DNA of 64,000 bases, from NCBI GenBank assembly GCA_013397865.1, contig VZTI01003765.1, positions 464,398 through 528,397 on the forward strand, in the 5' to 3' direction. Positions 50,961 to 63,614 of this stretch are shown here, in pieces (the first letter of the stretch is position 1; every line of letters starts with the position of its first letter). This DNA is from Struthidea cinerea. Its lineage: Eukaryota > Chordata > Aves > Passeriformes > Corcoracidae. The notes under the pieces are model-generated. The model made no database searches. It saw nothing but the letters and a program-made list of their open reading frames with translations, and was not told the DNA's origin. Made by a program: the position numbers and the translations under genes.

Positions 50961-53900
50961 CAGAGAAGGAAACATTATATATATATGTGTCTGCATTTAT
51001 ATATATGTAATTTTTGGTCACTATTTAAAGAAAAATGAAGGCAAGCAACACATGCAGTATGGAAGTAGATGAGAGAACTCACTTCATTTCTAGAAGAAGT
51101 TCTTGCCTGCAGACTTCAGCCTAGAAGGGTTTGTCCAAAGGAGCTGTTTTTATTTCCCTTGTGGAAAAGAGGAAGTGCCATTTTCTTGCCTCTGATCAAT
51201 CCAGAGTGAGGAAGGTGAGCCAGGCAGATACTGCATATTGCAATATCCATGCCTTTACTGTCTTGTCACTTTAGGGGAGCTAATCAGGAGCAAATGGGAG
51301 TGAAAAGAAAGCCCAAGGCGTCTCCATCTGTGAAAGCAAAGGCTGCTTACAGGAAAAACCTCAGCTGAACCGGAAGGGAACCTCCATCTTTCCCATTTTG
51401 CATAGAGGAAGGACAAGCCACAGAGTATAAAGCTTTGGTCAATTACATGAGGAAGTGATCGTTTTTCTAGGATTTTACTGAAATACCTCTATACTGTTTG
51501 AGGGCCACACTTGACCATGCTGCTCTGCCTTTGTCCAAACCTCCGAGAGCCAGATGAAGACGACCAGTATTTCATATGATCTGTTTCATTGACAGCATAG
51601 CAAATGGCCTTTAGCAAGGAGGTTTCTCTTGGGAAAGGATCACTGAAAAGTCAGAAAAGCAAATTAAATTAAGAAGCATAAAGCAGAGTGCCATGGGCAG
51701 AGGGCAGGAGAGTATACTGCTGTTTGCATGTGATCTAAGAAGTAAAAGGTACTCAGTTTTTCCAGGAACATCTGAATACTTTCATACTTAAAAAAAAAAA
51801 ATCATGGCAGAGTCTGTTTAGAGGAAAAAGCAAAACAAAACAAGCGGGCCGTGAGACATGATGCAATTTGCATCTAAATACCTTTTAGAGATAAGAACGT
51901 GTTCAGAGGAAAACACAGTATTGCCAGTTCACGAGACTTACTTTCTGGTATCTTTGTGGGAACCAAATGAATTGCAAAACATCTGCAAGGTCCAAAGTGT
52001 CAATTATGCCTTTATGTAGGTGGAGGAAATGTCACATGATGGAGGCAGTCATTGGACATGGTCAATTGTAGGGTTTTATCCTTTGCTTAGCCTTAAAGCC
52101 TCGCTCAACAGTCAGGTTAGACAATGGCACTGTCAGAGCGGGAGATGGATCAGTTTGGCCACTCAGAGGAGTTGCTTATCAGCACAGAAAGTGTCCCCAG
52201 CCTCGGACAGCGCTGACATTTCACTTGCAAAGCCTGGCTCAGGGCTGCTGCGAACAAGTAGGCTTCCAGATTTGCACGTCTAGAAGCAGCCAAACGAAAA
52301 ACTGAGCACAAAGCACAGATATCAGCTAGGATTTGCAAAAGTAATCATGCAAATGAAGTAGTTTTCCAAAGTTTCCCTTAGACCGGATCTGTGTTTCTTA
52401 GTCAGATTTCTCCTCCACAATTTGTTTTAAAAAATGCCAACTTTGCAGAAGCATCTTACAGGAACATATAAAAGGAGGTTGTGCATCATTCAAGGACCGT
52501 AGGAGCTGCCAAACAAGAAGAATGGTTTTGAAAGGCCCATATGTGTGACTCTGAATGCCAAATATCCTCATTTTAATGGCTTGTGTGTTACAGTTTATAT
52601 TGAGCACTTCAGCAAGACCCAGTAATACTCTTTCTGGATTTGCAAACTTGCCCTGCTTCTCCAGGAAACTTTTAAATCCAGCAACATTTGTCATACAAAG
52701 TTTGTGTGTGTTTTACTACAGACAATGTCTGCACAAAACAGCATCTACAGTCTGTAAAATAGCACAGAAATGCCACTGGCACCATTTCCAGCTGCGCTCC
52801 AGGCTGGGTTCTGATCTCTAGTTTACACCGTGGTTGATCACTCTTTAGTCCATGCTATCCATGTGCCAAGTGACACAGGTTTAGGTCCTTCAAAGCCCAC
52901 ACATGCTGTAAGAACCTGTGTGCAATAGTTATCTACAAGAGGGGATCTGTAGGGGACATTCTTGTGGCATTTAATGGAACACATTTCTGCAGAGCCACCA
53001 GAGAGTCCTCCAAAATGGGACAGTTTCTCCAAAGCCTGGTTTCTAGCTCTGTGGAAAGAAAATCAACAGCCTGAATTGCATCAGCCTTGTCAACTCCACA
53101 GCTGCAACCATCATCCTCTTACTCTTTAATTACACATTGTCACATGCAGATTATTGGCACCAGCTCCCCTCCCACCATGGAAGCTTTGGATTGAGCTTGT
53201 AAACATTATTTTTAATTATTATATTATTGCATCACTATGGATGCTTTTGTAAAGTCTGCGTGACTGGGCAAACGTGTCTGGCTTGACTCTGAGTGTGTGT
53301 CCCACCAAATGGGATGCCATTTGCAAGATATGAGCCAGGCTGGATAAGAAAATGAGCAGCAGATGGGGGGAAGGAGGAGGCAGGGAGAGGAAATGTTTGG
53401 TGAGTAGTAAATAACCCTTTATGACACGTGCGTTTCTGCTGCTGGACTGTGTGTGGTGTTGGTGCTCACGCTATAACACCACCGTGTAACCTACAGGGGA
53501 AAAACAAGAGCCCGAATTTTGTAACTTGTAAAAAGTCCTTTTAGGGTCAAGGGAGGAATCGGGGCCAAGGGATTCTAGACCTGTGTGATCCAGGCAAGGA
53601 TATAAATGAGCGGAAAGGGAGACATGCAGAACAAGTGATTGCTTTAGAAAGCATGAAGCCAAAACTGGAAATCAAACATCAAGAATTAAATCTATTCTGA
53701 ATTTTAAAAACTTTCACACAGTTTTAACTTGGATTTTTGTATTTAGTGTAGCTATGTTTACCAGTGCAGTGTGAGATAGAGTTTGGGAGACATTTTACCT
53801 GCAGGAGGAGTTCAGCCCCCTGCTGAACTCCCAATCTCCGCATCCTCCTGCCCTTGGCCTGCAGAAGCTGTTCAGTGCTTGTTCTGCCTAAAATACTGGT

Positions 53901-56900
53901 CAAAAGCCTGACTTAAATTAATATACCCAAGAGGAGAAGGATGGTTTTTCTCTGGTTGTGGCAAGTTGTCAGTAACTAAACAAGTTATGACAAGGTAACC
54001 CGTACACCTAAAGAAGTAAAACAACTGAAAAAAGGATGGAATTTGCTCTGCTGGGGAGGAGTAAGCTAGTAATCAAAATGACAGCATTTATTTAAAGTTT
54101 GTTGGATAAGCCTACCAAGACAGGTATTCCAGGAAAGGGTGGAGTTTGTATCACAATTCCAGGAACGGAAAGGATTTTTATGAAGGGAGCAGACACAGAT
54201 CATGTGCGCTGTGAGATAAACCCGCTGGACAGGTCCGAAGTGCATCACGGTTTGGGATGGGTTACAGCAACATGAGTTTGGCTTCCTTTTGAAAGGGAGC
54301 ATGGGGGAAGACAGCTATACAAGACTGTTCTAGCAGCAAAATTATTTGAAGGGATGATTCCTGGAAACTGTTTTTAGTCTGAAATGTATGGCAACAGTTT
54401 CCCTGTGCCAATGAAGCTTGTGTAAGTAACATCTCTGCTAAAGATAACATTTAATACAGTATAAAATTCAGCATCCGATGGTGAATGGATCAGGCTCCAG
54501 CCTTCAAAACCTCTCTAAAGGAAAACAGTAATTGCCAGGAGGGGTCAGACTGTTGTCCATCATCTCTGTGGGAGAAAATGGCTTATATTTAGGAGGAGGA
54601 AAAATCATACAAAACCATACAATTTCCAAATGGAGAGAGCTATCTCTTAGAATTTCTTATTTCTGTGTTGGTTAATGTCCTTTCACATGTTCAGAAGTAT
54701 TATCTGGCAACTGAACTGAACTCAAAATAGAAGTGTTCAGTCCCTCCTCTTCTAAGCTCTTGTCATCAGGAAAAGAGCACAAGAAAATGTTTTATGGACT
54801 AATACTGTTTTGGGTTCTTGAGAAGTTGACAAGTAAGCAACTGTTAGGGGAGGATTCCTTCAAAGCCAGTTGTGCATGGAAAAATGCAGGTTTATGAGGA
54901 GAGAAATTTGTATTTCTTCAAAACTTTATGCAGCAGGGTCAGCAACTGCATCATTCCTGTCCTCCACAAACGATGAGGTGGATGCCAATGGCTCCTGTCA
55001 GCAGCTCTTTTTTCACCTGAAAAGACTCCACATATTTTACAAATCTAAATATAAGAGATGGACTTTGTGTGACACATTTACCTCAAACATAGGCAAACAT
55101 TGTTGCCCTTTACCGAGCATGCTGAGAAAACAGCAGATGGGGACTATCCAGCTGGTAGCTCCCCGTGGACTTGGGAATATTGGTGGCACTTCCAGCTTTA
55201 CCCTGCCTTAAAGGTTTGGATAGAAAGTTAGGCACTACCAGCATGTTTGTGTTGCAAAACAATGACTGTTTTTCCTCTAGCTGCCTTGTGCCTTCTCTCT
55301 GGCAGATTCACTGCTCACGGATCAAATAAAAAGGCAATTTTTGCCATCATCGAAATGAGGATTCATTGAGATTGCATAAATGCATTGTTCCTCCAGGCCT
55401 GACTACCTCCTGCTGGAGCTGGTGAAAATACTGTTAGGGGGTGCAGTGGGAGCTGAGCCGGGCTTAGCACTCTCCTGGTTACACAGACCATAGGATGAAG
55501 GTGGATGTCTCCCAGGAAACCAGCCTGCCACAGCAATTTGCTGCTAGATATCACACTGTGGCTTGAAATGAATGGTATTTAGGCTATGAACAGGGAAGAC
55601 AGTGGCTTAAAACAGCAGCTTTGCCATTACTTCACCAATGATGATCTGGTGATTTGTTTTCTGAGTTGCAGCTTCTGAACACACTGGATTATCCAAAAGT
55701 TTTAGGGTTTCCTTGTTACAAAAAGGAGCTTTTTAGCTCTTTATTTGAGGGGGCGGGGCTGGGAAGTGTGATCAGATTACAAAGCATCCTGGAAGTGGAC
55801 AAAATCTGGTTTGTATGCACCTGGCACATAATTGATTTCAGCCTGCAGCCTCTGAGCACTGCTGTGCCCTCTGCCAGATCCATGATGTTCACAGGTGTGG
55901 GGCAGCCAAGAAGGAAGACCCCCATGAATAAAACTCCTCCCTGCTGGCTCTTTGCTACCCTTGTTGCCTAATTCCCTCGGCAGAGAGCCTTGGAAAAGAC
56001 CATGTCCTGGGCGGACAGTGCTACCAGTGTGTTCCCAAGGAGGATACAGGGACACCTATCCAGGGGTGATGTTTTAATCTTTCTGAGTTTATCTGTAGAG
56101 GAGTCAACAAAACGCTTCATCATCTCCTTTCTCTGTTAAACACAAGTAAGGAAAGCTTAGCATACTGGGTTTTTTTGTTTTGGTTTGGTTGGTTGTTTTT
56201 TTTTTTTACTTTTGGGGGTTTTTTTGTTTTTGGCGGGTTTTTGTGGTATGTGTTGGAGTTGTTAGCTAAGTAGGTTTGCCTGTAGTAGAGAAACCTCCTC
56301 TATGCTGTTTATCAGGAGAAGATCAAGAGCGGGAAACATGCGCTGAGCTGCCGTAAAAGCCCCATCATCTGTGATGTTACCCTCTGGAACACAGCTAGGG
56401 CTCAGCCAGGTATACTGTATAGGGGAGCCATGCAATGTCCCATTTGGCAGGTGTATAAATGCTACTGGTGGAGAAGAATTTCAGCTCTTGGGGTCTCAGC
56501 AGTTGCTCAGCTCAGGGTCCTCTAGGAATGAGCCAAGGCAAATCAGACTGGGCCAGGATTTTAGCATATCCTTCTTCACAGTGCAATGTCTTGATCCCAA
56601 ATCTACCCACCTGTGTGCTCCTTCTCCATCTCAGGGCTCCCCACTTACCCTGGCAATGCTCCCCCTCTCACCGATCCATTCACTGCAATTTCATTTGCTT
56701 AGTTTTCCTCCTTTTCCATACTCAGCTGCACAAAAAATATGTTAAGGCAAGTTTCCCATACCTAATCAGCAATGTAAGGTTCCTGTGTTTCAATGAACCC
56801 AGCCTAAACCCTCCTGAAGATGGATTCTGGCAAGAACAAAGCACCAGCCAGCCAGAACTACAGAGCAGTTGAGATCTCCACCATGAGGAAACAATATTTC

Positions 56901-58440
56901 CCAAGTACAGTCTCAATCCTGCCCTTTAGTTCTTCACTATTTTGATTAAAATCTTTTTTTCTCTCTTTATACCCTTAGTGTTGGCCTCACTAGTTGTCCT
57001 ATATTTCTTTGGACCTCTAATGTGTTTATTCAAACAGCATTTGTTAAGATTTGAGCCTCATCTCCTCTGAGTACTACTCCTGTCCCTTTTTTGTCCACTT
57101 GTCACTCTGGGATTCTGTATGTTCTGCTACCTCTTCTTTTTACTAAATACTCCTCTTAAAAATACTGCGTTTGATTTTTCATAACGGTAGATTTTGCTCC
57201 TGGAACAACTCTGCCACCTTTCTTTGGCCAAATTACACATACATCAGTTATTAATGAAATATTGTCTAACATGACACTTGGAGTTTTTAAAACCTATCCA
57301 AAAATCAACATTTAAGTACTTTAATTTTGCCATCACTCAACTGGCTATTGTGAAAAAGCATTACCCTCATTTTAAAATCACTTCAGGTGTTTTTGTGCAA
57401 TAAAATTAAAACTGTAGGTACTTGTCTTAAAAATCATCAGGGTTACTCATTATATTCTCTGTGTTATCACTAGAGATTTAAATGTGCCGTGTGCTCTGTG
57501 GCCAATTAAAACAATTGCTCTGTGATTTCTGTTCTAATTGCAGCAGTCAGACTGGAGTCTGGGTTTGGAGGAGTTTGGGAAGAATGGAGCAAGTGGGAAG
57601 CAGGATGGCAACAAGGGTCAAACTTTGTTAATTCACACATGAAATACAGGAATATGTTTCAGTGAAATAGAAATTAAGCTTTAAGAAATCAGATCTTCTA
57701 GCCCAACCACATGGATAAATATCAAATGAGTCAGAACTTTATTATTGCTTTCACTGGTCTAAAAAGGCAGACAAAACTGTCAAGGTTTTGGAAGGGCACC
57801 TGAGGATCTCAACTGGTAATTGTAAAGTCAATGCCATTTGCTCCCTTTATCTCAAAACTAGGGTAGTTCTGAAGTGCTGCATTAGAAAGGGGTCAGATAC
57901 AAGCTGTTCCAGTGACAACCGCCTTGTTTGAGAAGTCTGGCTGCTGTGAGAACAGGAGCAATACAGAGATTTCTGTTTTCTCACTCCAGCATGATCAGCT
58001 GCCCCTTTACACACCCCTCAGCACCTTGCAGGTATTGGTAAAACCTGCTGTGTTAAGCATCACATGAGTTGTATCTCAATGGGGTTGGAAAAGTGACTTC
58101 AGCTCCTGGTGGGTGGCTTTGGAGAGGTGTCTCTGTTCCAAACAGACTTGTTATTTGTTGCCCCTTTCCTGCCTATATCTCTTCCCTTGTAACCCGAGAC
58201 TGCACGGGTTATCTCCACAGCCCCGTTTAACGAGTCTAGAGCAGCAGCTTCGTTTCTTGCTCAAGGTTAAGGTCTTCACGACAGGAGCAGAAGTGGGACT
58301 CCTCACACATCTCTTCGCCCAGAAACACCGCAGGACGTGAGAAAATGCTGTCGGTGCCTCTGCTTGTCCTCCCCTCACTGCCTTTAGGCTTATCCCCCAA
58401 AACTGCGAGGTGAGATCGCAGTAAGGCATCGTGCGACCTT
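50961..58440. other. Intergenic sequence without recognised gene
   Basis: Low to moderate GC. It holds an AT microsatellite-like patch at 50975-51008, a hairpin-forming segment at 53801-53851, a solitary GGGGCGGGG (Sp1/KLF-type) box near 55751-55759 and a T/G-rich stretch at 56168-56245. Frames up to 137 codons (56459-56872) have no recognisable domain. Confidence 0.6.
56168..56245. repeat. T/G-rich simple sequence
   Basis: Irregular poly-T interrupted by GG and GGTTGG units, similar in composition to the TTTGG microsatellite at 35799. Confidence 0.8.
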
Positions 58441-58799
58441 ACACTTTTGTTGCTCTGCTCTCTTTTTCCAGGTGGATGCTCAGCAGTTTTGGGCGGCGAC
58501 GTGTCTGTGTCAGCCCATTGCAATGTAGATTTTGGAAAATGGCTCAAACGATCTTTTTTTTCCTAGAACGCCTGGATGCGGGGGGTGCAGGGAGTGCGTC
58601 CCCACGACTCCCATCCTCCTCCACCTTTGGCTGCCACACTGGCCGCTCCAGCAGCAGCCCAGCGGGGTCTGCGCTGGGGATGTTCATCCTTCCCGGGAGG
58701 AATCGCCTGGGCGCGCTCCGTGTTCCCGCTTGCCGCGGAGGAGCGGCGGGGACCCTGGGGAGGGTCTGTCCCCTCCCGGGGTGCGGGGGCGCGGCGGGG

Positions 58800-58815
58800 C
58801 CAGCAGAGGGAGCGC
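58800..58815 (+). promoter_or_regulatory. Candidate CTCF binding site
   Basis: CCAGCAGAGGGAGCGC matches 13 of 14 positions of the CTCF core CCASYAGRKGGCRS; the only mismatch is A for C at position 12. It lies inside the CpG island, and the upstream flank is GCGGCGGGG. Motif reading only, with no binding data. Confidence 0.55.
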
Positions 58816-58844
58816 ACACGACGCGGTGCTGTTGCGGCCCCGCT

Positions 58845-58872
58845 CCCGGCCCCGCTCCCGGCCCCGCCGGGG
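58845..58872. repeat. Short tandem GC-rich repeat
   Basis: Two and a half copies of a 12-bp CCCCGCTCCCGG-like unit directly downstream of the CTCF-like motif. Confidence 0.8.
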
Positions 58873-59010
58873 GTGTTCGGGGAAAATGAGGGCATTTCCC
58901 AAACCGCCCCGTCTCGCCCTTTCCCCACCCCGGGCGCAGCCCGCGCGAATGCGATTTTTGCATCGTTTTAGGTTGTAACGTGGTTTGGGCGGTCCCTGCT
59001 GCGGGGCTGA

Positions 59011-62000
59011 ACCCGCGCCCTAAGGGTTGTGAGTTTTGGCTTTGTCCTCCAGAGCATCTCTTCTCTAGCCCTACACTACGAAATCCACAGATACCTTTCT
59101 AAGCAGACACCATATCTAGGAATGTCATCCTCAGTATGCCATTGATGCTTTAAACGTGACCATCACCTTGGGAGTCCCCGTGAGCATCTCTGATTACAAG
59201 TGCTGGAGCTTTCACAGTCCCATGGGATATGCAGCCCAGAGAGACACAACTGAGCTCAGTCCCAAACTCCAGTGGCCCGTGATGCAGAATTGGTTGGAAT
59301 AAGTCTTTTGCATGAAAATGATCAAAATTTAAAAAGAAAACCAGGCCATACAAAGAAAAGAAAACTCTTGAAAATACTTACTCATTAAAAAAAAAAAAAT
59401 ATATATATTTCTGCATCTGCCATTCAGAAAGGACCAGCTGCTTTATAGACAAAATCCACCCCAAAGAGCATGTGATGTGAGACCCCAGACTCGCAAACCA
59501 ATGGGGAGCTCCTCCGCGTGCACAGAAATCCATAGGTTTCAGGGGAGTCTGCACAAACCATTTTGCAGGAGTAGACCTGAAGCCAGTCACACAGATGGGC
59601 AATGTGACATCAGTTTGTCCATTGCCCTTCATTATATTCTTAGCCCCCCTCCCCGTGCCCTAGCTAATCTTTATTTTCCATGTACAATGAGGGAAAATGG
59701 CTACTCCAGATGTCTCTAAGCTCCTCTCAAAAGCCATTATCTGGCAGGTCTCTCTAGAGGACTGTGCTAACTGTGGGAGTGTTGCTTAGTGGATAATAGT
59801 ACCTATCTTCTATTTTCATGCTCCTAACAGTGAAAGATCTGGAGTTGTCTAACACATCTTCAAGCAAATCACCGAGACAAGCAATAGCAAGGATGATGGG
59901 GAAGGGGAAAAAAACAAATGTTGGAAGGACCTGGGCATTTTTGAGGAGGATTAAGACTAATCAAGCGTAGATCTGCAGAGACTTTTTTCTTCTTCTTCTT
60001 TCCTTTCCTGACAAGCCCCAAACATTCCCTGCCCTGTGAATGTTTCCTGCTCTCTACTTTTGTGTTCCTACTGTCTTTCTCTGACCTCTCTAAGACTTGG
60101 CTTGCAGCTGCCAAAGTTCCCCTCCATCCAGGCTGTGTGGGTTGTTTCACTCCCAAACTGTCTTCAACTGCACCTTCTCAATTTGGAGGGATTAGGCAGT
60201 CAAAAGGAGGTAAAAAGAATGGTTTCTGGCTTTCAGAAGTCCCAATCTTTTAGTGAGGTGGAAATACCTTCTAACACAGTGATTTCTTCTGCCACTTCTC
60301 ATTTCTGAGTGCAGTCCCATTAGAATAATATAGAGGGGATCCATGTGATGGAGAAAGGAAGAAGCTTGTGTTGTTCCTCTCCTGTGCACTCTCAGAAACC
60401 TGGGGCTCTTTGGAGGCTGACACAAGGCAAACCTGAAACAGGCTCATCCTGGAGGAGTCTGTGATTGCCAGCACAAGTCCTGCTGCTGTGCCATCCTCTC
60501 TTTGATTCCCCTGGTGGGGCCAAAGCATTTCATACCCTCTGCCAGGAGTCCCTGGTGGTCCCAGCTGCACTCACTCCATGCTGTGGCTGGGGCCAGCAAC
60601 ACAAGAAGAATTGCAGGGATGGAAACTTGTTCCATTGAGCTGTATACATATTAATCTCCATTCCAAATCCACCAGAAAGGCATAAATATGTATGCTGGGA
60701 TTTCTGTACTAAGGCTGGAGGGTGGAAAAAAAAACTTTGAGGCTAAGTCAAATCCATATTATTCTTCAGAGTTTGCCAGCAGACAGGGCTGTCTCAGGAC
60801 ACGAGGTGGGCAATTACTTAAAGCAAGGGGCTGCTTGAGGCAGCAAACCAGCCTGCAGTCTGTTCACCTATTCCAGGGCACCGTGGTCAAGGCTGGGATA
60901 CAGGAGCAGGCGTCAAGGAAGAGCATTGCCTTGCAGAGGTAGGTAGCACTGTGTGCTTCTGGAATTGTCCCTTTTCCCATCAGGGAGCAGACTGTGTCAG
61001 CGTGTTTGTGCAGTGTCCATGGAGCAGCAAAAAGCAGTCTCACCTGCACTGACCAAGATCTTCCAGCTGGCTCTGCCCCCCTGGACTGTTGCTCAAATCA
61101 GGTAAGACGGTGAACCACATAAAATCAGATACTGAAATAGCCACGTACACATATGCAGATATAGATACCCCCTATGCAGCAAACACAGAGGAAATAGCTT
61201 CCTCTTAGATATATGTTCGAGCACTCCTGCTTTGGTTATTACACCAACAAATATCTTTGGAGGAAAACCTCTCAGCCTTTCTATCTTTTTACTAGAGAGG
61301 ACACAGATTTGCCTGTGCCTATGCATCCAAGTAATACATAAGCCAGATTTACCTTACCCTCTCCTTGAGATCCAGTGACTTAATAAGATGTAGGAATTTA
61401 TCATTCTGTTGGTAATATCTTCAAGACACACAGCTTATTGTAGGCTATAGTATTGGTGCCTTACCTAAGAAATGGGTCCACAGCAGCTCAAGCAGGCTTT
61501 TCTTTTCTTGTTGCTGGTACAGGTCTTTTTAGTCCTACTGGTATGTGACAAAAATTATGCTCATGGCTGCAGCACTCTGATCCATGTTTGATACCAGGTT
61601 TGGAAGTGGTTGTGGCTAGTACATCAACCACAAGGGTAGCCAGGGGAGCCCAGCCATTGCCTTCAATTAGGTGGCCCACTTGGCTACGGGTGCTGCTGCT
61701 TTGTTCAATACTTTATTTTTTCTAATTGTCGCATGCTTTTTCCTGTCTTTTACAAAACCAAATCCATATTTTCTGTCTCCCTCAAGAATGAAACTCAACC
61801 TTAACCGCTAATAAATTCATTTGGGGGACCACAGAACATTAACATGAGGCAAATATGAGGCAAAGATGCAAAATTAACCTGCAAGCCACCCGTGTGACGA
61901 GGATCTATCCAGCTGTGGAGGGCTCTTATTTTACAGACAGTAGCATCCGCTATGCTTAAAATACACCTCGAAGGCACAACAGGGATTGTAACGTGCTAGA

Positions 62001-62640
62001 ACCCTGTGCTGAATCGAGAGCCAGCCCCAGACCTTGCAAAGAGGGATGGTTGCTGCTCACAGCTTCAAATGCAGTGCAGAAAGGACCTAAGAAAGAGGGG
62101 GAAAAAAGCAGGAAAGAGCTTATGCTTGGATGTCTAGGGCCATCTGCCACGGCAGAAGTACAATACTGGATTCTTGAAATGTAAAAATAGATCTCAAAAG
62201 AGACATGTTTTAATGAACTGAACACAAAGAAACATGGTCGAAATAAACTGAAAACAGAAGCAAGGTTCAAGGATCTGTTTGTTAAATGAACACCCAAAGC
62301 CAGAATATGTTTTTAGTGCTGGAGAATGCTGGCTGTCTGGTTTCTGCTAAAGCCTCCGGTCTCTCTTTGGGATGCATGTGGGAGAAGGAGGGGGTGAATG
62401 GCAGCCCTTGTTTGTCCTCTCTTGAGGAATCTAATTATGTATCAATTGATTTCAAAGCCTGGAATAGTAACTCTCTAGAAAACACTCGCTCAGAGACATT
62501 GTTCCAATTTTCGCCTGTTCATAATTTATTCACCTCCGGTTTCAATGAGAAGGGTGCTCCCTCATACTGATTCGCTCCCCACAAGTTGCACAGAAAATCA
62601 CAAGTTTGTGGACTTTTAAAAAAACAAAACCAAACAAAAC
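59011..62640. other. Intergenic sequence between the two CpG islands
   Basis: Ordinary composition with an A13/(AT)n run at 59387-59409. A segment at 60984-61101 has strong exon-like splice signals (see findings). An A/C-rich run lies at 62619-62641. No known protein was recognised in frames up to 113 codons. Confidence 0.6.
59387..59409. repeat. Poly-A plus (AT)n tract
   Basis: A13 followed directly by five AT units. Confidence 0.9.
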
Positions 62641-63163
62641 ATGCACACACAGAGCAGCGCTGTGAGGCGAGGGGAAGGCGTCTGGGCAAGCAGGAGGGAA
62701 CAAAACGCAGCTCCTGCATCGCGGGGCTCATGCACACCACTCTGGTGGGCAGCCCCCGCCATGCCCAGCTGGGAGCACAGCTCCTGCCCTTGCCCCTCGC
62801 TGCCAGCACAGCCTGGAATTACGCTGGGGGGCGAGGAGAGCTGTGCACCCCAAAGGAGCATTGCCACTCACAGCACTGCGGTGCCCTGAGCATCAGGGCG
62901 GGTGAGGTGCAGGCTGCTGCTGGTCTCCTGATGCTCAGTGGGCAGAAAAACCAGAGATGTTTTGGTAGCGCACCCTGAAGCCCTGCTGCCGCCCCACCTG
63001 CTCAGGCCAGCCGGCTCACGGCCATCCTGGGGTTTCCCTCTGCACTGTGGCTCTGAGGGACCCCACGAGTCTCCAGCCCCCATGGAGGACCCCATCCCTG
63101 GGTACTCACGGGTCACCCCCGGGCCATCCCCGGCACACGGTATGGAGGGTGACCATTGCCCTG

Positions 63164-63164
63164 N
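63164..63164. other. Undetermined base (N) before a G-run
   Basis: Single N directly before a run of six G inside the CpG island, typical of sequencing trouble in GC-rich homopolymers. Confidence 0.95.
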
Positions 63165-63586
63165 GGGGGGTCCCCCGAAACCACAGCTGTTTGCTCGCAG
63201 CGGGAGGCACTCGGTGCCCAGCGCCCAGCGCCGCTGCCTTGTGCCCACCCAGGGCAGGACCACGGCCCCCAGCCGGGCAACCCCTCCCCCAGGGGCTGGG
63301 CCCCCCCAAAACCCCGCGACGGCAGCGGGTTGGGCGGCTGGAATCCATCCCTCCCCCCTCCCCAGAGCAGCCGAGCCACGAGTCTCCTGTCATTCAGCCT
63401 TCTGCCCGGCTGATCACTGTGAAAAGAGCCGCCCCGGTGACAGAAACACATGAATATTGACTGCAAACAAACCCCGGGGGAGCGGCACCTGGGGGGCTGC
63501 GAGCGCCAGTCCCCCCTCAGCCCGCGGGGAGCGCGCTCACCTGCAGCGGGGCGCGGGCACACGCGCGGCCCCGCACACGCGTGCAC

Positions 63587-63614
63587 GTACAGCCGTGCGC
63601 GTACAGCCGTGCGC
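63587..63614. repeat. Perfect 14-bp tandem repeat, two copies
   Basis: GTACAGCCGTGCGC occurs at 63587-63600 and again at 63601-63614, within a longer stretch of alternating purine-pyrimidine sequence. Confidence 0.97.

Larger units (their letters stand above)
58450..59010. promoter_or_regulatory. CpG island
   Basis: GC content rises abruptly around 58480 and falls after 59010. I count about 38 CpG dinucleotides in 58681-58980, close to the number expected from base composition, whereas flanking sequence is strongly CpG-depleted. A CTCF-like core is inside it. Several overlapping frames of 72-152 codons on both strands are open only because stop codons are rare in GC-rich DNA. It could be a promoter of an unannotated transcript, an insulator or an enhancer. 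Transcription direction is not determinable. Confidence 0.8.

Noticed and set aside
58431..58978. Overlapping frames of 72-152 codons on both strands in the CpG island
   Set aside because: Frames on opposite strands and in different phases are all open at once, which is expected where stop codons are rare in GC-rich DNA; the peptides are Pro/Gly/Arg-rich without any domain.
60688..60942. Frame ending at a GTAGGT donor-like site, as an exon joined to 60984-61101
   Set aside because: The implied intron would be 45 nt, too short for normal vertebrate splicing.
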